A stretch of 64,000 nt of DNA, taken from assembly GCA_951799445.1 (NCBI GenBank), contig OX637288.1, positions 46,391,288 to 46,455,287 on the forward strand, given 5' to 3'. Made by a program: the position numbers and the translations under genes. The notes beneath the pieces are model-generated. The model ran no database searches, had not been told where the DNA came from, and saw only the letters and a list, made by a program, of their open reading frames with translations. The DNA is from Pseudisothecium myosuroides. Lineage: Eukaryota > Streptophyta > Bryopsida > Hypnales > Lembophyllaceae. Shown piece by piece: positions 11,427 to 24,013 of the stretch (the stretch's first letter is position 1; each line of letters opens with the position of its first letter).

Positions 11427-12018
11427 TTAATAATAGAATATATTTAGAAATTATTGTAGAATAGAATAAGAAGGTTATTGCTATAAATAATTTCTACTAT
11501 TTGAAAATGAAATAATTTTGTTTTACATAATTAGACCTTTACATTCAAAATGAAAGAATTTATTTAAAAAAATTTACAATTAAAGGTAAGATATCATGTT
11601 TAAACTGAATGTAGTACATTTACAACCTCTTATGCTGCATTCATTGAGGTAGATGAAGATGTGTTTTTAATCCAATACAAAATTCAAAACTACCTTATTT
11701 CATTTATATTTTTATCAGGCCACATTATTTAGAGCTATAAAATCACTTCCTCTTTGCCTTTGTTCTTATAATTTTGAGTATGCAAAAAATTTGTAATTAT
11801 TGTGGATTTGAAATATTAGCCTACAAATCATATTGTTGTGTGAATTCTAAAATCCCCTAATTATGAAGATGTTTATCATACTTAGGTGTTTTTGAGTGGA
11901 AAACAACCTTGAAAGTTATGTACTTGCAATTACTATATTCAATAATAATTATGAGCTGAACAAAGTCAACATTGAACAAAACTTAAGTGAACAAATACAA
12001 AATGATTTTTGTTATGTA

Positions 12019-12193
12019 CAGTAGAACCTGTCTTAATGTATAAAGTGGGGACTATGCATTAAGAGAGGCTCTGTCAAAACTTTGGCTAACGTGGCCTCTC
12101 ACTATGGGGCCTCCAACTACTGTTCACAAATATCACGTTCTCTCTTAGTGCATATATGCATTAAGACAATATGCAATAAGAGAGGTTTTACTG
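12019..12193. mobile_element. Pogo-like MITE (175 bp, TA target)
   Basis: The element starts CAGTAGAACCTGTCTTAATG and ends GAGAGGTTTTACTG, with TA on both sides (12017-12018 and 12194-12195). The CAGTA-AACCTCT type of terminus is known from plant pogo/Lemi-type elements. Unit 1 lacks it. Confidence 0.7.
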
Positions 12194-12260
12194 TAGTTAT
12201 AATACTAACATCTGAGGAAACCAATGTTAGGTAATTAATCCTAGGTGCAAAGGAATTTAA

Positions 12261-12567
12261 CCCCTAAAGGACCGTTGTCCCTTTGGGGGACAAATGTGTT
12301 TTTGGGCAGGTACCTACAGGCTGAAATTTTATTGTGATTTTTTAAAACTTTTTTGGAAGATAGAAAAACCGATAAGCTTTGCAAGAATACAATTTTTTTC
12401 ACAATTGGTGCATGGGAACAATAGTTATGACCAAAAAAGCTCAAAACAGGGGACGGGTGGTAGCCCGGGCAGCAAAAAAAACATTTGCAAAAATTTTAAT
12501 TTTTAATTTTTTTTTCTCATAGATTATATTTTTGTCTATCTGAAAAGCTTTGATTCATTTCATTTGG
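12261..12567 (+). mobile_element. Left part of a split TTAA element
   Basis: After TTAA at 12257-12260 the sequence starts CCCCTAAAGGACCGTTGTCC and follows the complete element at 57378 closely up to that element's position 57691, then stops abruptly at CATTTGG. The missing right part is at 27090-27696 in reverse orientation. Confidence 0.85.
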
Positions 12568-12974
12568 TAGCTTCTATTTATAAGAGCCAAGGATTGATTT
12601 TGGATACACCTATTTTCAGCACTTTGAAAATTAATAGTTCATTCATATGATCATGTGTCCAAAAAATGCATTCTAAGGGAATCTTGAATCTCCTTTACGT
12701 ACCAATAAGACCAACTAAAACTTTCACTTCAATAATAGGGAACCATGCTCAAATCCTTATTCGGACAATTTTACAAGTTGTTACCTTATTTGCATCACAA
12801 TACATTGTACATTGAAATGTAATGTAATGTAGCACAACATACAATACATTGAAATGTAATGATAGACTTATAGATTTATGACAACCTTAAACCAAGAAAT
12901 GTTTTAGTCTCTCCATTCTAAGAGATGCTTTCATAAGACAAATGAAAGTTGTTTCTTCGACAATCTAATGTGAA
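12568..12974. other. Intergenic, ARA1 3' side
   Basis: AT-rich sequence follows the rearrangement point and leads into the ARA1 3' UTR. A short repeat of ATACATTGAAATGTAATG type is seen at about 12801-12862. No gene is visible. Confidence 0.5.
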
Positions 12975-15900
12975 TTAGCACTTATTCCTACGACATACAC
13001 GAAGGAACCCGAATTGACCAGCTCCCATGGACGATCCTTCAAAAATGTAAGGGTGATGACCTGTTGCAGCTTTATAACTTTCTTGGATCTGCAAAAGCAA
13101 CGATATATTACTAAAACCTCATTGAAAGCAAGTCAAGAATTTTAGCACTTCAATGATTGGCAAACATAGTCAATAATACTTGAGGTTTGAGGAGCAAAGA
13201 TGTGAACCATTGTTCACACAAGTACTAGGTTTGCTAAAAACCAAACATTGCCAAGTTGATCTGAAGAACAAAGAATCAAAAGCCTGCAAAGATTCCATCA
13301 TGAGTGAATTAACCCTAGGTTTATTTAGAGCAAAAAAGAATTGCATACCTTTATAATTTCATCGCTGCTTCTAATACCTGCACGTCCTAAAACACATACA
13401 GTTCCCCCGCATCCACCACCGGTGATTTTTGCCCCAAAGAGTGTCGACCCATCTTGATGAGTTTTCCGTTTTGTTTGTTTTACAAGCGCTACAAGACGAT
13501 CAGTGCCATGGGATCCTAGACCACACTTCGAGTAGCTGTAATGTGACTGGAATAAAGTTAACCAGTAAATATGTCAAAATTTGTACTCCATGAAGAATCA
13601 ATCAAAGAGAATAGAGTTCATTTAGCCCAAAATATAGCCATCCCAATTCACTTATGCACAGATAGGTTCTTTTTATATAAGAGGAATCAAATATGTGACC
13701 AAACTAGACCAAGGCATCCTTATCACATCAAGACACTTTGAATCACCAGACGTCCCTAACAATTCGGACAGACTGAACACACAATGTGACTTCCTTAAAG
13801 TAGTCACATTGGACAGATAAGAGTCATTGAACGGGAAGGCAAATCGGACAGGCGGACAAATCGGACGGTTCAAGAAGAAGAGGTAAGCACCTGAAACATT
13901 AGCTCTCCTAGAGCCTCTAGTTGAGCATCACTGTCTGCTGCTGTTAGGGCCACGGCAAAAGACTGCACCAATAGTAATCCCAATTCAATACAATACCTCA
14001 ACATGAAACCGACAACTCATGATCAAAGAGTAAGGCTTTTAATACAAGGTAGCATTTCAACATATCATGAAAAGAAAGCAACTAAGTAGAGAAAAATCAC
14101 AAGTAGAGATTTCAAGCACAATAAAATTTGATATTGCACCTTCACCCTAAAGTCCTCAAAGATTGGGTGAGCAGCAGGGGCCTTGATAGCATACGTTCGG
14201 CCAGGATCAACCCTTGTGACGGGATCAAAATGATCATCAAAAGTGTTCAAAAAGTCATCTCCTTTCATTTCCACAAGGAGGTCATTTGCATATTCTCCTT
14301 CAAGCCTGCCAGAAAGTCACAGATTATGGTGACATGAAGCAATCACTATCAAATATGCAAATTCAGGAATAGGGTTGAACTTTTTGACAAGGAAGATTTT
14401 GAAAAGACATCACTGGTAGTCAATCTGATACAACTAATATGAAACAAGAGAAAGATGAATCCAACCAAATCATCCCCTTGGATGATATATACAAGATCCC
14501 TGACAGATTATAATTGGAAATCCGAGGTGTCAAAAATTATAAATATAATATTGAAAATTGAATGAACATCACGTGAAATCTTTGATTGGTAAAAGTTGTG
14601 ACCATTGATTGTTTTTTTATTTTTCCTGTACCTATGAGGAGGAATATTGCATAGATATTGCTCATTGGCATCTGCCTGTGACATAGCATATTCCGGGTCC
14701 TCAGCTTCCTCAACTGCTGTGCACAGTGCTTTTAAGCCTTCACATTGCTTAGCAGCAGTGCATTGAATGATGCGGCGACCCATGAATGCTCCTACTCGCA
14801 CTGATCCATAATCTGCACCACCAACACTAAATGCCCACAAAGTTCAGTTAGACTTCCTGCTCTTGGTAGCAAGCCCCTTGAGAAAACAATGAGCAAAAGC
14901 AAAAGCAAAAGATTTTTCTTTCAACCCTATTCAAACCTGTGCCGAATGCCAGAATCAATCCCCCAAAATTGAACATGCAATGGAATGTTTATATGTTCCT
15001 TCACTTCTGCTGGCTGCAAACACACAATGAAGGTGAGTTGTGCTTTCAAGCGTACGCTTCTCATAAATGTTACGGACAATCAAATGTACATATGTCGATT
15101 GAAACCATCGATTACAACTATTCCATCAGCGATTCAGGTGGATGGTGGACAAACCTGGCACACCATAGCCAATAGCTTGTTGGCTTCTCCACAAGCTGAT
15201 GCCATTTGATCCATCACTCCACATGGAGCTCCCACCACATGATTTTCGACCTATTTCCAGCCATTCAGAAGTACTTCATGAGCATTCAATAAAAGAACAG
15301 AGTTGTACGATGAGATTTTGCAGCAGCACAAACATAAGAACTAGGCTCTAAGGTTTTGGATGGAATTATGGGTCGGGATTAAATATTAGCTCCACAATGA
15401 TAAACCAAGAATATTGCGAATTATTCTTTTACTTTTCAATAATATGTACAAGCCGGTCAATGCATGCATTCAGGTGAAGGAAGAATTCATCATAAGCACG
15501 AGGGTGAAATCTAAAGATGACCTTCTGGCAAAGAATGGCAAGATCTCTTGGAGCAATCTCCAATCCTGCACATCCACAACTGATTTGAAGCAAACTTTTC
15601 ATACATGAGGAGTTTCATCCTACAGTCCTCGTTAGATATCTGGGACATCTCCGAGCAATCCGAGCAAGGCATTGAGAGAATATACCAAAATCAAAGAAGA
15701 CTTTCAATACATGGCTAGTATGTTTGACACCAGTGCAGTCCGGCTACAACTTTACCGTACGCAGCAGCGATCGCACTCATAGTGGCTACTTCAAGTGCCG
15801 CTGATGAAGACACACCCTTGCCTTCTGGCACATCGGAAGAGACCTAGACCATACCCAGATATCCTTCATCAGTACAACGTGAGGGTGGGGATTACATATT

Positions 15901-18900
15901 TTCAAAGTACCTCATAACAATGATGACAAATACGACGCCAGTACAAAAAAAAATCAGAGATTTTCGAATACATTTAATGACAAGCTTGAGGCGCCTAAAG
16001 TAAGCAAGATGTGAGCTATACAAGTACGCTAATGCTGTCGAGGAAGCGAGTGCCAAGCTCACGCATCAGAACCAAAAGAGTTCCTGCCACATATGCAGCC
16101 CACCTACCCAAGTACCACGTGCGTAAGGAACACGATTCACATAATCCGCTAAATAAGAATCTTAATTCTTGCGAAGACAGGAACATAAAAATGACAGGGA
16201 AGCCTTTACACATATTGACTATAAATCACCGGTTCGGTGAACAATTCCCGAACACGTCATTGACATCAAATTCATAGCATGAAAAATTAATCTAGCTTAC
16301 TAGCGAACAGGACTCAGCATCAATATCTTAAATTAAATAAACTGTCGGTCAATCAATTACATAAAGGTTGCTTGTTTGTTTTGTTCGGTTCGTCACATCG
16401 GGATTCCCTGAAGAGGGGGTGTATGGTATCCGTGGTCTCGACCAGGAGAGGCACCAACGTGGCTCTGTGACGTTCAGAGCTAAGGGACAGAAGATATCAA
16501 GTTTCGAATTAATATTGTTATGAACAATATAAACATAGTTAAAATAGCGAAAAAATGATAATTCTGCATGGGTTGTGCGGCACGGACACCATAATGAGCC
16601 TTGAAAGCGGGAAGTGTTTGGCAACATACTTTTGCGAAGAATCTTGCTCAAAATACTGGCGTGCAGCTTCGTAAGATATAGGGTCTCCATTCGAGTCGAC
16701 AAAGTCAGACAAATTCATATCAAAAGTGGGTGCTCGGTTGTCCTTCTCAGATCCATATGACACCTGCAAACAACGAGTTCATTTAAGGGAGATTAAACGA
16801 GCTCGAGCGGTCAACTACCTAGAACTTGATGACTACGTAAAGCAGTGGATAGCTACTTACAATGCAAAGTACAGGCTTTGCCCCTGAACCTTGAGCTGAC
16901 AGCCGTGCCTTAGTATGCTTCCACAATCTTTGCTGGGTGGGAAGACTTCTCTGAACAGCGACATGGCATGCTTCTTTTATTGGCATCTACAACGGAACAA
17001 CATTCCCAAGTCAGATATAATTAGCTCTAGCGTGCCAATGCTTGAAGAAATCGTGTCTCAAGATGTAAATAGCTACATCAGTTAGAAGTTGTGGCTGACC
17101 AAGAGAACATGCTTCTAATGCTCATTTTCAATAAAGAAAAAGAGTCAGAAAGATCAATAAAAACAATGCAGTTGCAGAAGCAAAACAGTGAGTGGAGCCG
17201 ACGCTGCATCTTCTCGTAATCATTGACGCACAACCTTCACACAGGACGTGAAAAATTGTTTGGCCAAGAACAGAAAATTCACCTGTAGAACTAAGCTACC
17301 TGAGTAATCTGCAATTCCTCCCATGACGTCCAGACGTCCAGGAGCTCTAGCAACAAATAAATCGTCCTGCATGAAAGAGTACTGTCAGCCGTTCTCAACT
17401 CACTCCACGCTACATCAAAGATCACAGTTTCATTTTCCATTAAGGATCATTTGCCCCTAAGCTTTCTGAGCAACAGATGACGATTATTCATATTCTCGCT
17501 TCAAACTCACTTTGACCTTCATGACGACTTTTATGCATGCTTGGAAAAATTACGGGATGTGTCACTTCAACAGAGAGAATTTACCTCCCACCGAAATAGG
17601 CCTCCTGCAGCCAGAAGCTCTCGTTGTAGAGGCACTTCAGCAAGATCACAAGCTCGCACATCAGCCACCTCATCTAGCCGTGCTAATGTGCGAAGAAACT
17701 GAGCTGTGTCTGCAAGTCCCTGAAGATCTCCCTCAAGGACTTCAAAATCATCTGATTGTCTGCATGAACCCAAGCCGCTGTAAGTACAAAGGAGTTGTAT
17801 TCTGCACGCCGTTCAGGTTTAAAACGCTATGTAAAAGACACGGAACCAATGATTTCCTCCTGACATAATTTCGTGGGTGTAGTCACGTATCACTTACAAA
17901 TCATGAAGAGGAGCACCCTGACTATTGAAAGTCTCGTGTTCAGTGGACTTTCTGGCTGGTGAAAGTTCCAACCTTGTCTCACTCGGGCCATACCAATCTG
18001 GAATATCAATTTCCCGCCCAGGATGCCGTTGGAGCTGAAATCCAAAGACAATCGCATCCCTCAAGCGTCGAGCTCCACTTTGCTGCATTAACCCATTTCA
18101 CGATGCACATGAGAGGCTTCGTCTTAGGTCGAGTCAAATATTGGTCCACTTGGTTGTGGTGTTACCCGCAAAAGTTACTGCCGGGTTTGGCTCAGAAAAT
18201 ACTCTTGACCACAGATAAAACCATACATTGTTTAATTCAGAAAAATCATCAAGAGACTTAAGTGGCAATCTCAAGTATAAAAATGAGACTACATGTCAAA
18301 TATTTGTCAATTAGAAGAAGCTAACCGGTGTGATAGTGTCTGCTTTTCCTCGTGCGGCATCCTCCAGAAGTGTTGAAGCAATCTGATCCATGATCAAATA
18401 TGTTAGTATACAACAGATTGCTAAAGAATGCAATGACAACCACATGGTTTGCTTTCAAACGATCGTACCTTTCCTCCATTAAGAGACCCATTGAAGCATG
18501 GCTTAATGATCAATGCACGCTCAAGATATGGCACCCAACGTCCACTCATAAAATCCCGTCTATTCATCTCCACACCTCCGCGAAAGGACTGCATAGAATA
18601 AAAGTTCCATGCCAATACCACCATCAATATTTATCAGGTATATAACATATAAAATCTGAGCCACTGAGCCATTGCGCCATCAGAATTCACCGGAACCGCA
18701 AACATAATAAAAACCTACATCTGTGCACCTTGAAAAGACTTCCATTAAAGAAATGGTACCTCAAGCATCTTTCTTAAAAATGGCTCTTCATTGAAATGGT
18801 CCCGCCGAACGAACACAAGAGGTGTATTGCAAGCCAAAGTCTCACTGACGGTTCCATAACCAATCTTCCCTGCAACAGTTACAGCTCTGAGTACCCAAAT

Positions 18901-21900
18901 AGCAGGAACACCTGCACAAGACTTTCAACTGGCAAGAAGAGACACGAAACACGAGAGACTCCAGAAGCTAAACAATCTACATTTTAAGACCAGGAGGAAA
19001 TCGTACCAAGCATGCAGTCACTGGCTCCAATAAGATCTGGGACATAAACATCACGATCCATGCGCTTGAAGTTGGAGCCCAGCTTTTGCTCAGCCGGTGC
19101 ACCACAGACCTACCTTCCAACAAACCATTGAGGACAGTGTTACATTACTTAACCATTCCAATTGGCATGGCCAACTATGTCATTGCGGAAAAAAAATTCT
19201 AGGCCTACATTCTCTGATAAGTAGATGATTTGGTGCATTTGGTGCATCTGATAGTTAGTTGATAAACGGCCTAACTGCATCGTAGGTGGAGAATTGGTAT
19301 ACCCAGCACAACCAGCCAGGTGGCAGGAACTCGTTGTTGAGGGACCACCTTGCATCCTGTTCTCAGCCATGTGCAGAAGCAAGTGCGAAAAAAATTAGAA
19401 TTAATCAGCTGGAAAACTTCATTTCACACTTCAAACAGGCCTTTCATGCAGAAAAACGGAGATGGCTGATGCATGCAGAAGATAAAAAGCCCAACGCTAG
19501 CCAGTTTGCACAGGGACAACATTCTTCCAGATGCGCACAAGAAGCGAGTCTTTGGACATGTTCAAGGAGACTACCTGACCACCAAAGTTGAAAAGAAGCA
19601 CCTTCACAGCTTCGCTAACTCCTAAATCTTTCCGCACCTGTCCCAATCAAAACCAGTTACTTGCTAAATTTAGTCGGGTCAACAGAAATCTAGAAACCTG
19701 ACTTACGGGCTCTCTACTTCCAAAAACGATTCTGGGACGCATTAGCATTTCAAATAAGAGAAATACATTACCTGTTTTCGACTTCGACGTACATCACGAA
19801 CAACTAGGGGCACATCAATCACATCTCGAAATGCTGGCACTGCATCATCCCCAATTTCATAGTCACGAGAAATAATCTTGCACGATTTCAGCAATGTCAA
19901 TATTGATCCCAAAACCTTGCATGCGAACTATCTCCAATTCTCCATCAATGCGGATCAAGTCTATAGATCTTACTCGGACAATAGCCAGGCAGACGAATCA
20001 GAAAGAGTGCATGAGAGTAATCCTCGGCAATCTGCAATGAACAAGAAGATAGGTTACCAGCTTCTGTATGAACTCACACAATGACACTAGTTGTACCTGG
20101 ATTGCATCATATGAGATACACTAAGTTTAAGAGACAGATTGTAAGGTAGTAGCCGCTTAAGATCTTGTGGGGCAAATGTGAACTCAAAGAGTTTATTTTA
20201 ATATATAGAAATGGCGATGGTCACAGACAACGTCGATTCAATAAATGATTCTCTTTTAATAAATAAAGGACAGGAGGCTTTGAACCTGCCAAACAATAGA
20301 CTGATGATGTTTTCCAGCCACAGAGACGTACTCCGCGTAGATGAAGTCCCAGCTGTTGCAACTCCCATGTCAATGGATGGTAACGAATATTCAACTTTGT
20401 CAGATCACATCCAATCTGCACTACTTAAAGAGTCTGACGTCCCCCAAAACTTAGAAATTGTTGTCCCTTGCCTAATAACCAAGGCCCTAAACAATCATAA
20501 TCCACATAGCAGAGCCGATGAAACAGGAGTATAACTGAGGAGGAACGAGAAACAAGTATACCTGAAGTTGGAAACACAGACGGATGGAACGCCCGCTAAG
20601 GCTGCTGCTCTGCATGCAATTGGAACGATGTCTGTAGCCTGATCGTGCGACCAAGTACATTAACGAACAGAAAGACAGTGATAAGTATTTATAATCAAAA
20701 GATAGCAGCCCATGCCTAATTAGTCCTCTCTAATCCATTTACTTCTGCTCGCATTCCGACGGTATCACAAAACAATCAGCTCCATTTGTGCCGACAATAA
20801 CCGCTTACCACAAGATTGGCTCTGATTGATTTTAGCCACTTCACTTCAACAGTCAACAAAGCATCCCGATTCTGCACTGCAGTTCGAGAATACTTCCCAC
20901 ACATCACCAGATTTCGACAAAATGTCAGCATCTTGAACGAATACAGCATCACAGTAATAGATCTTCAGTAAAAGTAAATGTAGTTAGAGTTTATATTCAC
21001 AACATATCACACTTAATGAATCTCAGTAAACTCATTAAAGGTATTGAACTATACACAGCCATTGACAACATCAACAAAGGGTAGAAACGGTATAAGACGC
21101 CAATAGGGAGCACACATCCGCTCAAAAATCATATCAAAATTTAACACGTCATGGGAAAACGAAATCTACCGTATTATTCCACTTTTTAATGGCCTTAGAC
21201 TGCGTTATTTTCCATTCTGTTTCCAAAGATACTTTTCAAAAGCTGTACATGCACATCCAAAGATTGAAAAACGTCAATAAACTCCAATTATTACTGAACA
21301 AGAAACCAGGAACGGAACAAGGGGGGCTTAAATTCGAACCTCCTCAAGTGAGCCCTGACAATCCACTGTCAGAGCATCCGACTGCACTGCTCCACAATCC
21401 AGTAACACCTGCACGCAATCAATCACTCGAGCAAATTCAAATCGGATCCAACTCACAACTCACGGCTCAAATAGCTGCATTCTATTTCCACACGCAATAA
21501 AAATCGTTGCCAAATGCTTAACCAAGAAACAACAATCAAAAGCTGTCATGCATACATTTCGTATAAAAAGCTTAGGAGACGCAATATCTCGCTTGAAAAC
21601 AAATTCCGGAGCAGCCGTGACAATGTGAACCTCGTGCCCCGCCAGACACAGATGCCGCGCAACCTGCCAATCGCAATTCTCATTTATTTATCAATCCAAT
21701 TCAGAGCAGAGCGTCAATTTATCATATCATTTCACAAGGCAGTCATCCTCGGTCAAACTCTAAGAAAAAATTATTTTATAGAAAAAGAAAAGCTCGCGAA
21801 TCCGAATTGGCGCACCTCCACAACGCGCGTTGCGTGACCGTAGCCATGGCCAGTGACATAATACGCAAACACCAAAGGCGCGGGCTCCCCGGACACCGCC

Positions 21901-21902
21901 AT
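12975..21902 (-). CDS. ARA1: L-arabinokinase (GHMP kinase with glycosyltransferase-like N-domain)
   Basis: 29 exons join to 986 aa (known ARA1 is a little over 1000 aa). The enzyme phosphorylates L-arabinose with ATP to arabinose-1-phosphate, salvaging cell-wall sugar for UDP-arabinose. The N-terminal half is glycosyltransferase-like ([18 protein letters not shown], then FNFGGQ, and [10 protein letters not shown]). The C-terminal GHMP kinase has the sugar motif [14 protein letters not shown] (505-518), the ATP motif [11 protein letters not shown] (643-653) and [10 protein letters not shown] (924-933). Exons, descending: 21816-21902, 21556-21663, 21340-21408, 20809-20892, 20562-20638, 20286-20352, 19974-20031, 19772-19839, 19575-19637, 19303-19356, 19007-19109, 18760-18869, 18469-18588, 18326-18382, 17898-18082, 17585-17759, 17283-17366, 16861-16986, 16630-16763, 16022-16103, 15756-15843, 15522-15565, 15155-15250, 14937-15013, 14632-14826, 14140-14305, 13891-13962, 13349-13546, 12975-13088. 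All introns are GT-AG and no key motif is broken. It is probably cytosolic, as no transit peptide is seen. Confidence 0.95.
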
Positions 21903-24013
21903 CGCTAATGCTCGTCGATCGCCTAGCTCGCACACCTAAGTGTTCAATACATCGATCGGAAACCCTAGAAGCACTACGAAGCTCGCCCGGAACTCGAAAT
22001 TACGCCTTTCGCATAACAGATCGCGGGATTGTTGCATCTGAGTCTTCACAGCAATCCTTCACGTTGCTTTCGTTGCAAAGAAGACGTGTGTAGGTGTTGT
22101 CAGTTTGTCACGGTGACTGCGTTGAGGAAGACATTTCTTTTAAGCTTAAAAGCCACTTTAAAATCGTAAAGCTTGAGATAAGAAGAAATCTTGATTAGTG
22201 CAATATTATCCTTCTAATATTTTGAGTTTTATTAGTTTTATTGAATGTTGACTTTCCACTAATTTTAGTATAAAAAGTGGCACTTATATAATTATATGCT
22301 TTTAACTTGGTATCTTTTTGGATAAGTTTTTTTTTTTTTAATCCCTAAGGTGATTCCATGTAGAATCATTTTCTACAAAGTCTTATTTGATTGTTGAAAG
22401 ATTTTATCATTGTTCCATGATAATAATTAGTGATAGGTTCACTCAAAAAACTTCAGGAAAAGAGTGAGTTCAATTAAAATAACAACTTTAGAATGTTACA
22501 AGAGAATTTCATTGAAAATCTTCTTTTGGAATAAAATTGGTTAACAAAAACGTAGATGATAATGAAATATATAATCTTCTTTCCATTGACAATAAGATAC
22601 GATAAAAAAATTAATAGTTAATTTCATGATTAAAAAACAACATATTAGTTATGCTTGTGAATGTTTAAGTCTTTCCAATATAAATCTTATGAACACTTGT
22701 TTTTGAGATGGAAAATTCCTTCACAAACAAGGCCATATTCAAATCTTAATTTTTATAACATTCTTTCAGACTAACACATCCAATAGTTGCATGCTACATG
22801 GTACATTCACATTAACATGTACAGACGGCAAAATCACCCTAGCAATTAAACTTCAAACTTTTGCCACTTCAACATGCTTGGTTCCATTGCTTCACTTTGC
22901 CAACTTGTAGGTGATGCATTGGAGTAGGCTGGATTCTATCATACCTGCCTAATGTTTGGAGTCAAGCCATGCTCTTAGTGCCTAAATCCTTTCTTGAATT
23001 TTTTTCATATTTCTACTTATATCTTTATAAAATATATATTATTTACTTCAATTTCATCAAATTCATAATATAAAAAGTGTTTCTTTTTAGAAGTCAAGCC
23101 TTAGTTTGAATGAATGAGAAGTTTTAAGGTAAAAATTCCTCTAAAACCTCTCTATTCATCATCCAAGACATAGACGTCAAAACTCTAAAGAGTTAACCCT
23201 TAAAGAACAAGCGTGTAGAGAAATCATCCCTTTTGGCATTGTGTAAATTGTTGGTTTAAAAAATCCAAAAGCACTCATTGGGAGTCAAACTACTATATAA
23301 GAATACATTTCCTTTCCACACAAATGAATAATTGCACTTCTATCCTACACAAAAGGATTCTCTGTCATTCATCGACCAAAAAATGGCCGTGCCATTGTTT
23401 AAGGATTAATTTTTCCATTCATCAATTTTCTGTAGACTCTGGTACTAATTTTCTAATATTCTATAATTCAAAAGAGTGATTATGGAATGTTAACACTTTA
23501 ATAACACAACGTACTCTTCAAAACTTTGTGACATATCTTCACATTTCATGGAAATTTGGACCTCTCAGTCCTTTCAATGGTTAATAGACTTCTAAGCAGT
23601 AGAACCCCGAAGAAGTCTTGCTTCTTCATTGCTATAGTCATGTGCCGAACGGCAATGTCAGAAAGCACTCCTGTTCTCTTTCACGAGCTTTGCCGACATG
23701 GTGCACTAACAGCGGATCTGACTCTAAATTGTTCACTCACTTAAATAAATAGAACTGAACCTACAAAATCAGAAAAGAAATGCGCACTGCAATGCAAGTT
23801 CACGCTGAGATCCCGTCACAGAAGAGTAGAAACTCAAACTTAATGCCCCAGTGAGAAGTGAATGCCAGATGCAAATGTGCGGAACAAACGGCGTGGATTT
23901 CTGATTCATTTGGGGTACACTCTGCTGATACTAAAACTAGTCGATTACAGACAATCCAACTGTTTGGAACATACAGCTGAAGTGCCATCCTGCTAATATC
24001 TAGTAACGACACT
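21903..24013. other. Intergenic between ARA1 5' end and eIF2-beta 3' end
   Basis: 21903-22130 is less AT-rich and probably the ARA1 5' UTR and promoter. 22140-23190 is AT-rich with no gene. After a MITE at 23197-23405, the stretch 23560-24013 is probably the eIF2-beta 3' UTR. Confidence 0.5.
23197..23405 (+). mobile_element. Short TTAA-flanked MITE (209 bp), related to 1315-1531
   Basis: TTAA at 23193-23196 and 23406-23409 flanks CCCTTAAAGAACAAG on the left and TTGTTTAAGGA on the right. The internal stretch CAAAAGCACTCATTGG-AGTCAAACTA is shared with 1315-1531. Confidence 0.7.

Larger units (their letters stand above)
8735..12260 (+). repeat. Segmental duplication, unit 2 (paralogous to 493-4550)
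   Basis: This is the second copy of the TMEM65 3' part and flank, ending exactly at the TTAA of 12257-12260, where a transposon follows. It lacks the insertions at 1315, 1604 and 3261 of unit 1 and carries its own at 10506, 12019 and 12261. No gene is seen after 9234. Confidence 0.85.
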
